Source: Rhizomicrobium palustre (GTDB lineage Bacteria; Pseudomonadota; Alphaproteobacteria; Micropepsales; Micropepsaceae). From it: a stretch of DNA of 64,000 nt. The position numbers and the translations under genes are program-made. The stretch covers positions 2,542,139 through 2,606,138 of the forward strand of contig NZ_JAASRM010000001.1 in assembly GCF_011761565.1 (NCBI RefSeq), read 5' to 3'. Positions 50,319-57,542 of the stretch are shown here, one piece after another. How positions within the stretch are numbered: the stretch's first letter is position 1; the number at the start of each line of letters is the position of its first letter. The notes beneath the pieces were generated by a model. That model was not told the origin of the DNA, made no database searches, and saw nothing but the letters and a program-made list of their open reading frames with translations.

Positions 50319-51077
50319 CGCAGGGATTTTATATACGGCATGCCGGTCCTGCAGCATGGCCTTGTCGAGCGAGAGGTCGGCCACCTCGGACGGCTCGGCC
50401 CCGCGCCCGATCGGGATTCCACCGATCCAGGCTATGATCGCCTGCCGTGCCTCCTCATACGTGCCACCATTGGTGGCCTGCATGTTCTTCACCAGGTCGA
50501 CGGCGCCTTCGGTCATGATCCATCCGGGACAGACGATGTTGACGCGAACGCCTTTTGGACCGAGCTCCTTGGAGATGGATTTGCTGTAGGTTCGCAGCGC
50601 CCCCTTGGCGGCCGCGTAGGCGGTGGTGGACTCGGGCAGGGGCAGCTTCGACTGGGTTGAGGTGACGTGCACCACGGCGCCGCCCCCGCGCTCGATCATC
50701 TGCGGGATCAGAAGGCGATCGAGGCGAACCGTCGCCAGAAGATTGAGGTTCAGTTCCGACAGCCAAATGTCGTCCGTCAGCGCGGCGAATCCGCCGGGCG
50801 GCATGGTCGACCCGCCGATCACATGGGCGAGGACGTCGACTCCGCCCAGCCGCGCCAGCGCCGCCTTCGCCAGTGCTTCGCCACCTTCAACGGTCGTCAG
50901 GTCTGCCTGGACATATTCGACGCTCTCAATGGGGTTCTTGACTGTACGGGCGGCCGTGATGACGCGGGCTCCGCCGGCAAGGAAGCGCTCGACCGCGGCC
51001 CGGCCAAGGCCCTTGGTGCCGCCGCTGACAAGCACGCGTTTGCCGGCGAATTCGTCTGGGTTCGCGATCATGCTCAT
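50313..51077 (-). CDS. Short-chain dehydrogenase/reductase with abnormal C-terminus
   Basis: The protein has the NAD(P) loop SGGTKGLG, the VDVLAHVIGG segment, and the catalytic serine and tyrosine-lysine region (VTSTQSKLPLPESTTAYAAAKGAL, with YAAAK). RVNIVCPGWIMTEGAV follows as in classical SDRs. After PSEVADL the usual end (VAFLASD...TGTEYVIDGG type) is missing and is replaced by SLDKAMLQDRHAVYKIPAL, which stops within the sulfotransferase 3' end. The gene thus seems to have lost its natural tail at a recombination point. It overlaps the SnoaL-like gene upstream by ATGA. It may be inactive. Confidence 0.8.
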   Translation of the reverse strand: MSMIANPDEFAGKRVLVSGGTKGLGRAAVERFLAGGARVITAARTVKNPIESVEYVQADLTTVEGGEALAKAALARLGGVDVLAHVIGGSTMPPGGFAALTDDIWLSELNLNLLATVRLDRLLIPQMIERGGGAVVHVTSTQSKLPLPESTTAYAAAKGALRTYSKSISKELGPKGVRVNIVCPGWIMTEGAVDLVKNMQATNGGTYEEARQAIIAWIGGIPIGRGAEPSEVADLSLDKAMLQDRHAVYKIPAL

Positions 51078-51409
51078 ACCGTCGTCTCCAGCGTCTTGAT
51101 GGTGTCGCCTTCCATCTTGAAGCGATAGGTGAAGCGAAGCGGGCTGCCGGGGAATTCGCCATGCGCGGGTCCCTCCAGCACGATGTCGCCATCCTCTTCC
51201 CGCGAAGTATCCGGCTCGAAGATCGCTTTCACGGCAATGGCTTCTTCCTTCAGCATTTTGCGGATCGCGGTTTGACCCACGAAATCCTTGCCGTTGTCGC
51301 GAAACACGGCGTCAGGCGCGAAGTGCTTCATCATGCCTTCCAGATCGAGACGCTTGTTCGCCTCGATATAGTCGGCGATCGGGGCGGGTAAATTCAGTGA
51401 CATGCTCAT
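51074..51409 (-). CDS. SnoaL-like (NTF2-fold) protein
   Basis: The 111-residue protein shows an NTF2-like cone fold: [37 protein letters not shown], then [21 protein letters not shown] and [19 protein letters not shown]. SnoaL-like proteins are often isomerases, hydrolases or polyketide-type tailoring proteins, or have no known role. It is the first gene of a two-gene unit with the SDR and is divergent from the LysR-type gene, a common layout for a LysR-controlled pair. Confidence 0.78.
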   Translation of the reverse strand: MSMSLNLPAPIADYIEANKRLDLEGMMKHFAPDAVFRDNGKDFVGQTAIRKMLKEEAIAVKAIFEPDTSREEDGDIVLEGPAHGEFPGSPLRFTYRFKMEGDTIKTLETTV

Positions 51410-51499
51410 CTCCTTGACTGGGATGAGACGAATCTAGAGATGGACTTCTCGCCCGATAATCGAAACAAATCAGGATGTGGTGTCACGAAAAACGGGACA

Positions 51500-52412
51500 A
51501 TGATGCGGCATTCGCTAATCGAACTCGAAGCCGTTCTGGCGATTGTGCGATGCGGCTCGTTTCGGGCGGCGGCGCTCGAACTTGGGATGTCGACCACCGC
51601 CATCAGCAATGCTGTGCAGAAGCTTGAGCGGGAGCTGGCCGTGCGGCTGTTCAATCGGACCACGCGCAGCGTTTCGCTCACTCACGCAGGGCGGATCTTC
51701 GTCGCCCAGATCAAGCCGGCGTTCGACGGCATTCAGAAGGCGATGGATACGGCGCGTTCCCAGCAGGAAGCCCCGTCCGGCACCTTGCGCATCAATGCCT
51801 TCGCGACAGCCGCCCGCGAGATCATGGCGCCGCTCGTCCTGACTTATCTGGAACGCTATCCGCAGGTGCATATCGACATCGTCACCGAAGGGCGGCTTGT
51901 CGATGTCGTGGCTGCGGGGTTCGATCTCGGCGTACGAGCTAAGGAGCTGGGTGCCGAGCGATGCGATCGCTATACCGCTGGGTCGCGAGAGACGGATCGC
52001 GGTTGCAGCGTCCCCGACCTTTTTCCAGAACAGACCTGTCCCCCAGGTGCCGCAGGAGCTGCTGACCTATCCCTGTCTTCGCGGGCGGCTTCCCAACGGC
52101 GCATTGCTTCTATGGCGGTTCGAGAAGGACGGCGAAGAGCTGAAGCTGGATGTCGATGGCCCGATCACCTTGGACGAAGCCTCTGTGGCCCGTATCGCAG
52201 CATTGAATGGTGTTGGTATCGGCTATTTTATGGAAGGCGATGTCCGCGAGGACATCTCGGCAGGTCGGCTCGTTCGCATTCTTGAGGACTGGACGCCCCC
52301 GCTCGCGCCGCTTTGCCTCTATTACGCAAATCGGCGCAACTCCTCGGCAGCCTTTCAGGCCTTCATCGCGCTCGCGCGCGACTTCGCCGCTGGACGGCTC
52401 GTACAGCCTTGA
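51500..52412 (+). pseudogene. LysR-type regulator interrupted by a single-base frameshift
   Basis: The N-terminal helix-turn-helix is typical ([53 protein letters not shown]), followed by the start of the substrate-binding domain ([34 protein letters not shown]). At 51949-51951 the sequence CTGGGTG appears to have one G too many. Removing it joins GVRAKEL to [22 protein letters not shown] and restores the frame to 52412. Start ATG 51500 follows a GGGACA. Either the gene is dead or the base is a sequencing error. It is divergent from the SnoaL/SDR pair it probably controlled. Confidence 0.8.
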
Positions 52413-52823
52413 GGATGGCTCGTGATGCCAGACAGCAAAGCCAGTTACACAAAACTGTATCGCGAACTGTGCGGGCCAACGTCCCACCTCGGATTTTTTG
52501 ATATGCGTGGACGAGCGGTGGTAAACAACCATGACCAATGCATGGATAAGCATTTGAAAAAGCACGAACATTGGCGGACATAGATGGACAATAAAATTGC
52601 GTCCTGGCACTCTCTCAAGGCTGAAACACGAGTTCGATTCTCGTTGGGAGCGCCAAGCCTGTTCAAGGGCTTAGGTTGATTGCCTGGCGGGCTGTTCAAC
52701 ATCTATCCAATATTCGGACTGGCGCGTTTGCACGCGTCGGGGCTGCGGCTGGATCGCCACTTGCGGCCATCGCGATTCGTTGAAGGCGTTCACGCGGCTG
52801 GTCCCCACCATCTGTGCGGCGGT
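52413..52823. other. Gene-free stretch with a tRNA fragment
   Basis: About 410 bp between the LysR pseudogene and the LytTR gene. The left part is AT-richer than its neighbours, the middle holds the tRNA 3' fragment (52617-52655), and the right part is ordinary sequence beyond the LytTR stop with no clear terminator. Frames crossing the tRNA fragment are not genes. Confidence 0.6.
52617..52655 (+). pseudogene. tRNA 3' end fragment (possible attachment-site scar)
   Basis: ACGAG-TTCGATT-CTCGT (52628-52644) is a complete T arm, followed by TGGGAGC (acceptor), G and CCA (52645-52655). The matching 5' strand GCTCCCA and the anticodon arm are not found within the 75 bases upstream. It is a 3' fragment such as an integrating element leaves behind. 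The discriminator G would fit Ser, Asn, Asp, Gln or Trp; identity is not settled. Confidence 0.6.
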
Positions 52824-53579
52824 TCAAAATGCCGGAACCGTGGGCGGGTGCTGCCCCCTGAAGCCATAGACGAATTCTTCGAATGCCTGGCGATGCGTGC
52901 GGCTCAGCGTGAGTTGGCGCCCGCTTGCGAGCGTCAGCCGCGCATCGCCGGCAAACAGCGGATGAACCTGGCGGACGTGCTCGAGATTGACAATGGCGGA
53001 GCGGTGGATGCGCAGAAAGCGATGGTCGAGCCGGCTCGAGATGGAGGTCAGTGTCTCGCGGACCAGATGTTCGGCTTTGTCGGCGCAAACCAGCACGTAG
53101 TCGCGCTCCGCTTTGATGCATTCGACGCTATCGCGTGGCAGAAACAATGTCCGCCCGTCCACTTTGATAACCAGCGGATTAGGTTCGGCTGCGACGGTCG
53201 AGAGTTTGGCAAGCTCCCCTAGCTCGTGGATCCGCGTCCTGGCCCGGTCTAGGGCTTCGTCGAAGCGCGGTTTGCGCACCGGCTTCAAGAGATAATCGAG
53301 AACCTTCGCATCGAACGCGGCCACGGCATATTGCGGCTGTGTGGCCATCAGGATGACCGTCGGCAGCGATTCTACGGCGGATAAAATGCCGAAGCCGTCG
53401 AGCTTCGGCATATCTATGGCTAGAAAAAGCAGAGCCGGGTTAAGTTCGTTAGTCGCCTCGACGGTTGCCAATCCATCACTGCATTCGCGCAAAACCGCGA
53501 TGTCCGCATGATATCGCAGAAAATCCAGTATGTGATGACGCGCCGACTCTTCCCCGTCCGCGATAATCGCACCAAGCAT
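52824..53579 (-). CDS. LytTR-family response regulator with degenerate receiver
   Basis: The C-terminal half is a LytTR DNA-binding domain (VIKVDGRTLFLPRDSVECIKAERDYVLVCADKAEHLVRETLTSISSRL, then RFLRIHRSAIVNLEHVRQVHP). The N-terminal half has the receiver fold (GAIIADGEESARHHILDFL, ILMATQPQYAVAAFDAKVLDYLLKPV). But the site that should read FLD-I-x-MP is FLAIDMPKLDG, so the phosphoacceptor aspartate is alanine, and the acidic pair near the start is ADG rather than DD. Control by phosphorylation is thus doubtful. No histidine kinase is adjacent. It is divergent from the TonB-dependent receptor and may regulate it. Confidence 0.85.
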   Translation of the reverse strand: MLGAIIADGEESARHHILDFLRYHADIAVLRECSDGLATVEATNELNPALLFLAIDMPKLDGFGILSAVESLPTVILMATQPQYAVAAFDAKVLDYLLKPVRKPRFDEALDRARTRIHELGELAKLSTVAAEPNPLVIKVDGRTLFLPRDSVECIKAERDYVLVCADKAEHLVRETLTSISSRLDHRFLRIHRSAIVNLEHVRQVHPLFAGDARLTLASGRQLTLSRTHRQAFEEFVYGFRGQHPPTVPAF

Positions 53580-54074
53580 ATGCCGCTGTCCTGGTGATCC
53601 CCTTAGTTGAAAGTCTGGCGCTTATACACGTGCGGAGCAATGCGTCGAAATATGCTTATAAGGTGTGATAATACGGTGTGATGAGAAATTCTCTCAGTCG
53701 CGCGACGGCGCTTCGGATTTTTCTGATTTATATGATGCGCTCACTAACATGCTGCTCGGGATTTGCCTCCGTATACGAATTAGTACAGGGCGTGTTGCGA
53801 TGAATGCGAAAGCTATGATCTTCCGCGATCTTCGTTTTAAGCCTGCCTAGTGCCGCGAAGGTTTGAGCTGCTTTTGAGTTTAGCGCGCAGCAACACCGTG
53901 CGAGCCGGACGGCCGCGATTCCTGCGAACCGTTTCTTTTGCGCGACGAACGGTTCGGCGCGATGGAATAGCGGCTCGTCGCAAACCGTTTCGGCAAGGAT
54001 TGCCATTCCCCATCGCCAAAACGATCATTTGGTAAGCGCTGTCTAAAAGGGCGCTTGCAAAAAGTGAAGGGGAA
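53580..54074. promoter_or_regulatory. Divergent region between LytTR gene and TonB-dependent receptor
   Basis: About 495 bp without a credible gene; AT-rich near 53640-53800 and GC-rich later. It holds AACCGTT at 53927, its inverse AACGGTT at 53948, and AACCGTT again at 53983, giving an inverted pair two DNA turns apart plus a third copy. Such repeats could be operator sites for the receptor gene. AAGGGG (54067-54072) before ATG 54075 is its ribosome binding site. Confidence 0.45.
53927..53989. repeat. AACCGTT/AACGGTT operator-like repeats
   Basis: Three 7 bp sites, AACCGTT (53927-53933), AACGGTT (53948-53954) and AACCGTT (53983-53989), have starts 21 and 35 bp apart. The first two form an inverted repeat with a 14 bp spacer. 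They lie 90-150 bp before the receptor start. Their regulator is unknown; the divergent LytTR protein is one candidate. Confidence 0.35.
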
Positions 54075-57000
54075 ATGAACATGAAGAGTAGGCAAATATG
54101 GCGTAGTTCCACGGCCATAACTGCGCTGTTTATGCTGGCGGCTCCGGGCTGGGCACAGGACTCCGGCTCTATGGAAACGGTCGTTGTGACCGGCATTCGC
54201 GGATCGCTGCAGCGCAACCTGGACATCAAACGCGATAGCCTCGGTCTGGTCGATGCGATCACGATGGAAGACATCGGCAAATTCCCGGATGCGAACCTCG
54301 CCAACGCTCTGATGCGCATTCCTGGCGTGACGATGTCGATGACGGCCAACTCGACCAATAACGGCCAGGCGACCACGACCGGCCAAGGCGTGTCGATTAC
54401 CGTTCGCGGCTTCGGCCCGACCTATAATGAAACCCTGTTCGATGGACGCTTCATCCCGTCGGCGAACTCCGTAACCGGCGTGACCACTGGCGGCCGTTCG
54501 TTCGACTTCAGCGGTCTTTCCGCCGACATGGTCGCCCGTCTGGAAGTATTGAAATCGCCGGATGCCGCGATGTCGGCCGGCGCCATCGGTGCCAGCATCA
54601 ACGTCATTTATCCGAAGCCGTTCGACAAGCCCGGCTTCACGGCTGTGGCGTCTGCTTCGGGCAGCATTAACACCGACGACGGTCGCTGGATGCCCAATGG
54701 CAACTTCCTGATCAGCGATACCTTCGCTGGCGACAAGATCGGCTTTCTCGTAGCCGGCTCGTATTCGAGCTTCCAGACTAGCCAGTGGCAGGTCCAGAAC
54801 TGGGGCTGGAACGGCTCGTACCTCGCGCCGTGCCAGATGTCCGGCTATACGGGACCGGATTGTTCGACAATGTCGGACGATGCGACCAAGGCCAATTACG
54901 ATAAACGTGCGGTGGCCGATACCAGCAAGCCGGTCTGGTGGACGCAGGACTATGCAGTCGACTGGAACCAGATCAACGAAGAGCGCATCAACCTGCGCGC
55001 CGTGGGCCAGTTCCGGCCGACGCAAGCCTTGGAAATCACGCTCGATGGCAACTTCGCGCGCGATGACCTGATGCAGGATTCGCTGACCTACGCGCTGTGG
55101 AACAGCGTCGGCGATATGCGCAACGTGTCGCTTTCCAAGAACGGCACCGCCATGGCGTTTACGCGCAGTGGACCGCAGGATTTCGACGACGTCAGAAGCC
55201 AGCAGATCCAGCAGACCTACAATTGGGGCATTAATTTCAAATATAACGTCAACGATCACGTCACGATCATCGCTGACTACAGCCAAGCGCTGTCCGCTCT
55301 CAACCCGAACGGCCGTGACCATCTGCAGGAAGTCTCTGCCGGCATCGGCTATGGTCCGTCGGGCCCCGGCGGCATTTACGGCTCCGCCTACACCGTTACT
55401 CAGGCTGGCGGACACAATCTGCCGTACTACTCTGGTGTCGGCCCGAGCGGCGATGCTTCCAAGTTCACGGGCATCAATACCGGCTTGACGCCTGACGGCA
55501 GCATCCTGGGTTCCCACGTGATGGTGGTGAACAACAGGAACAATACCTATCTGGTCAATCAGGCCAGACTGGAAGGCAACGTCGAGTACGGCGACCTCAA
55601 GATCAAGGCCGGTGCGCAGTATCAGCCGAACCACTTCATCACGCGCTCCTACACGGACTTGTTCGGCGGTTCCAATAACAACTGGCAGGTCGTCTCGGGC
55701 TACGGCCCGGATTCGCATAACAAGCTCGATTCCGGTTCGGATGCCGGTTACCACCTTCCGGCGTCGTTGTTCCATGGCGTCAAGACGATGAAGCCCGATA
55801 GCATCCCGGGTTGGACGGCGCCTTCGGGCGGCGTAATTCCGGGTCTGCCGATCACCAATGCCTATGACGTCTATTCGTACCTGAACAGCAAGACCGGTAC
55901 GTCCATCACATGTCCCTACACCCTTGATGCCAAGGGCAATAAAGTTTGGGGCTTCCCGACCCCCAACGGCGTCAACTGCGGTGCCCTCACCGATCCGGCG
56001 GGCTTCCACGGTATGATTCCGGCTCTGATGCCCGACGAATCCAAGTCGCAGTATCAGAAGCTCTTTGAAGACAACTACGCTTTCTATGTGAGCTTCGCGT
56101 CGACAGCGAAGGTTGGCGACATGCCTTTGAAGATCAACGGCGGCCTGCGCTGGGAATACACCGACATGACGGCCTCTGGTTTCGGCACCGAGCTGAAGGA
56201 CATGGTCATCACGCCTGGTGACCTTACCGCGTATAATTTCATCCTCACTACGCCGAAGGACGTCAGCGTTAAGAACACCTACTCTTATCTGCTGCCGAAC
56301 CTCGATCTGACCTTGAACGTCACCGACGACTTCCATCTGCGGTTCGATGGGTCTCGCACGATGACTAGGGCGCCGATCGCCAACCTGACCGCCACTGTGT
56401 CCTATGGCGGCCGCAAGGGCTCGCTCACGGCCACAGGCGGCAACCCGAATCTGTTGCCGTTCCTCTCTGACAACTTGGACGTGGCTGCGGAATGGTACTA
56501 CGCCGGCAACTCCTATCTGTCGGCCGACGTGTTCCTGAAGAACGTGTCGAACTTCGTCATCAACGGCACCTCGACGAAAGTGGTGACGGGTGTGATCGAT
56601 CCGAACACGGGCAATAATCCTGTGTTCACGCTCAACAGCGTCATCAATGGGCCCTCGGCCAATGTCTACGGCCTCGAGCTCGCTTGGCAGCATACGTTCG
56701 GCGACAGTGGCTTCGGCTACTTGCTCAACGGCACGATCGTTCAAAGCGACCGGCCATATGATGCGCACAATCTGCTGGTCAGCAACTTCGCGGTTGCCGG
56801 CTTGGCTGACTCGGCGAACTTCACCGTCTTCTATGACAAGGACGGCATCGAGCTTCGCTTTGCCGCCAACTGGCGTGACACCTACCTTGACCGCTTCGGT
56901 CAGGGCCAGGGCAACGGCATGTTTGGCACGGAGCCGGTCTTCGTGAACGGCAACTGGGATCTGTCTCTCAGCGGCGGTTACGATATCACCGACAACCTGA

Positions 57001-57128
57001 AGGCTTACTTCACGGCCTCGAACCTGACCAACAACTCTTACTCGACCCGTGGCCGGTTCGCCGACCAAGTGTATGGCGTCATTTCCCTCGGCCGCAGCTA
57101 CACGGCCGGTGTGCACTTCAAGCTGTAA
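54075..57128 (+). CDS. TonB-dependent receptor (TonB-Xanth-Caul type)
   Basis: The 1017-residue protein has a signal peptide (ALFMLAAPGWAQ), a TonB box-like ETVVVTGIRGSL, and a plug domain (EDIGKFPDANLANALMRIPGV, VSITVRGFGPTYNETLFDGR, LEVLKSPDAAMSAGAIGASINV). A long beta barrel follows, ending in GVHFKL with a near-terminal aromatic. The IRGSL-IGKFPD pattern is that of the receptors expanded in Caulobacter and Xanthomonas, commonly for carbohydrates or their fragments. It has no STN domain, so it does not signal through FecR. The GH31 gene 414 bp downstream suggests uptake of an alpha-linked oligosaccharide. Two strong terminators follow it. Confidence 0.92.
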   Translation: MNMKSRQIWRSSTAITALFMLAAPGWAQDSGSMETVVVTGIRGSLQRNLDIKRDSLGLVDAITMEDIGKFPDANLANALMRIPGVTMSMTANSTNNGQATTTGQGVSITVRGFGPTYNETLFDGRFIPSANSVTGVTTGGRSFDFSGLSADMVARLEVLKSPDAAMSAGAIGASINVIYPKPFDKPGFTAVASASGSINTDDGRWMPNGNFLISDTFAGDKIGFLVAGSYSSFQTSQWQVQNWGWNGSYLAPCQMSGYTGPDCSTMSDDATKANYDKRAVADTSKPVWWTQDYAVDWNQINEERINLRAVGQFRPTQALEITLDGNFARDDLMQDSLTYALWNSVGDMRNVSLSKNGTAMAFTRSGPQDFDDVRSQQIQQTYNWGINFKYNVNDHVTIIADYSQALSALNPNGRDHLQEVSAGIGYGPSGPGGIYGSAYTVTQAGGHNLPYYSGVGPSGDASKFTGINTGLTPDGSILGSHVMVVNNRNNTYLVNQARLEGNVEYGDLKIKAGAQYQPNHFITRSYTDLFGGSNNNWQVVSGYGPDSHNKLDSGSDAGYHLPASLFHGVKTMKPDSIPGWTAPSGGVIPGLPITNAYDVYSYLNSKTGTSITCPYTLDAKGNKVWGFPTPNGVNCGALTDPAGFHGMIPALMPDESKSQYQKLFEDNYAFYVSFASTAKVGDMPLKINGGLRWEYTDMTASGFGTELKDMVITPGDLTAYNFILTTPKDVSVKNTYSYLLPNLDLTLNVTDDFHLRFDGSRTMTRAPIANLTATVSYGGRKGSLTATGGNPNLLPFLSDNLDVAAEWYYAGNSYLSADVFLKNVSNFVINGTSTKVVTGVIDPNTGNNPVFTLNSVINGPSANVYGLELAWQHTFGDSGFGYLLNGTIVQSDRPYDAHNLLVSNFAVAGLADSANFTVFYDKDGIELRFAANWRDTYLDRFGQGQGNGMFGTEPVFVNGNWDLSLSGGYDITDNLKAYFTASNLTNNSYSTRGRFADQVYGVISLGRSYTAGVHFKL

Positions 57129-57139
57129 GTCCCTCCCTG

Positions 57140-57174
57140 GCGGGCTGATGGCGACCCCATCGGCCCGCTTCTTT
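57140..57174 (+). terminator. Rho-independent terminator after the TonB-dependent receptor
   Basis: A perfect 12 bp stem GCGGGCTGATGG / CCATCGGCCCGC (one T-G pair) closes a five-base loop, followed by TTCTTT. It begins 12 bases after the receptor stop. Confidence 0.85.
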
Positions 57175-57262
57175 CCCTGTACATGGCCGAATGGCGTTCG
57201 GATTTGTCGGTGCTTTTCTCAAGGTTTGATTGGACGTCTCCTTCCGAAAGCACCGACTTTCT

Positions 57263-57296
57263 TGCGAGGCGCTCTGCCGCCTCGCATTTTTTTTTT
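57263..57296 (+). terminator. Second terminator after the TonB-dependent receptor
   Basis: TGCGAGGCG and CGCCTCGCA form a 9 bp stem around a six-base loop, followed by ten T residues (57287-57296). The pair of terminators isolates the receptor transcript from the GH31 gene, which must have its own promoter in 57297-57542. Confidence 0.88.
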
Positions 57297-57542
57297 GCTC
57301 CATTTTCACATTCGTCCAATCCATCCTGTGGCAAAGCCAGGTAATGCCCCTCTCAGAGGCTTAGCTTTTTGTCAGGGCGGGTGTTCCAAAACTCTCAACT
57401 AATCCTCTGGCCTCACACCTTGGATGTGCTGCGCAGCTCTGAGAAAGGGGCGCAGCCGGTGTGCCGCGACCCCGGGCGGGGGTGCATTTGCGCTGTTTGA
57501 TGCTACCATCTAAAAAAGCAGACAAATTGCAGGGGGCACAAA

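Noticed and set aside
52445..52702. Minus-strand frame containing NENRTRVSALRE
   Set aside because: This peptide pattern is a known false translation across tRNA 3' ends; it overlaps the tRNA fragment at 52617-52655.
53880..57116. Minus-strand open frame of 1078 codons
   Set aside because: It is the antisense of the TonB-dependent receptor, which has clear signal peptide, plug and barrel features. The minus product is Arg/Val/Asp-rich without any domain, as expected from mirrored codon usage in GC-rich DNA.
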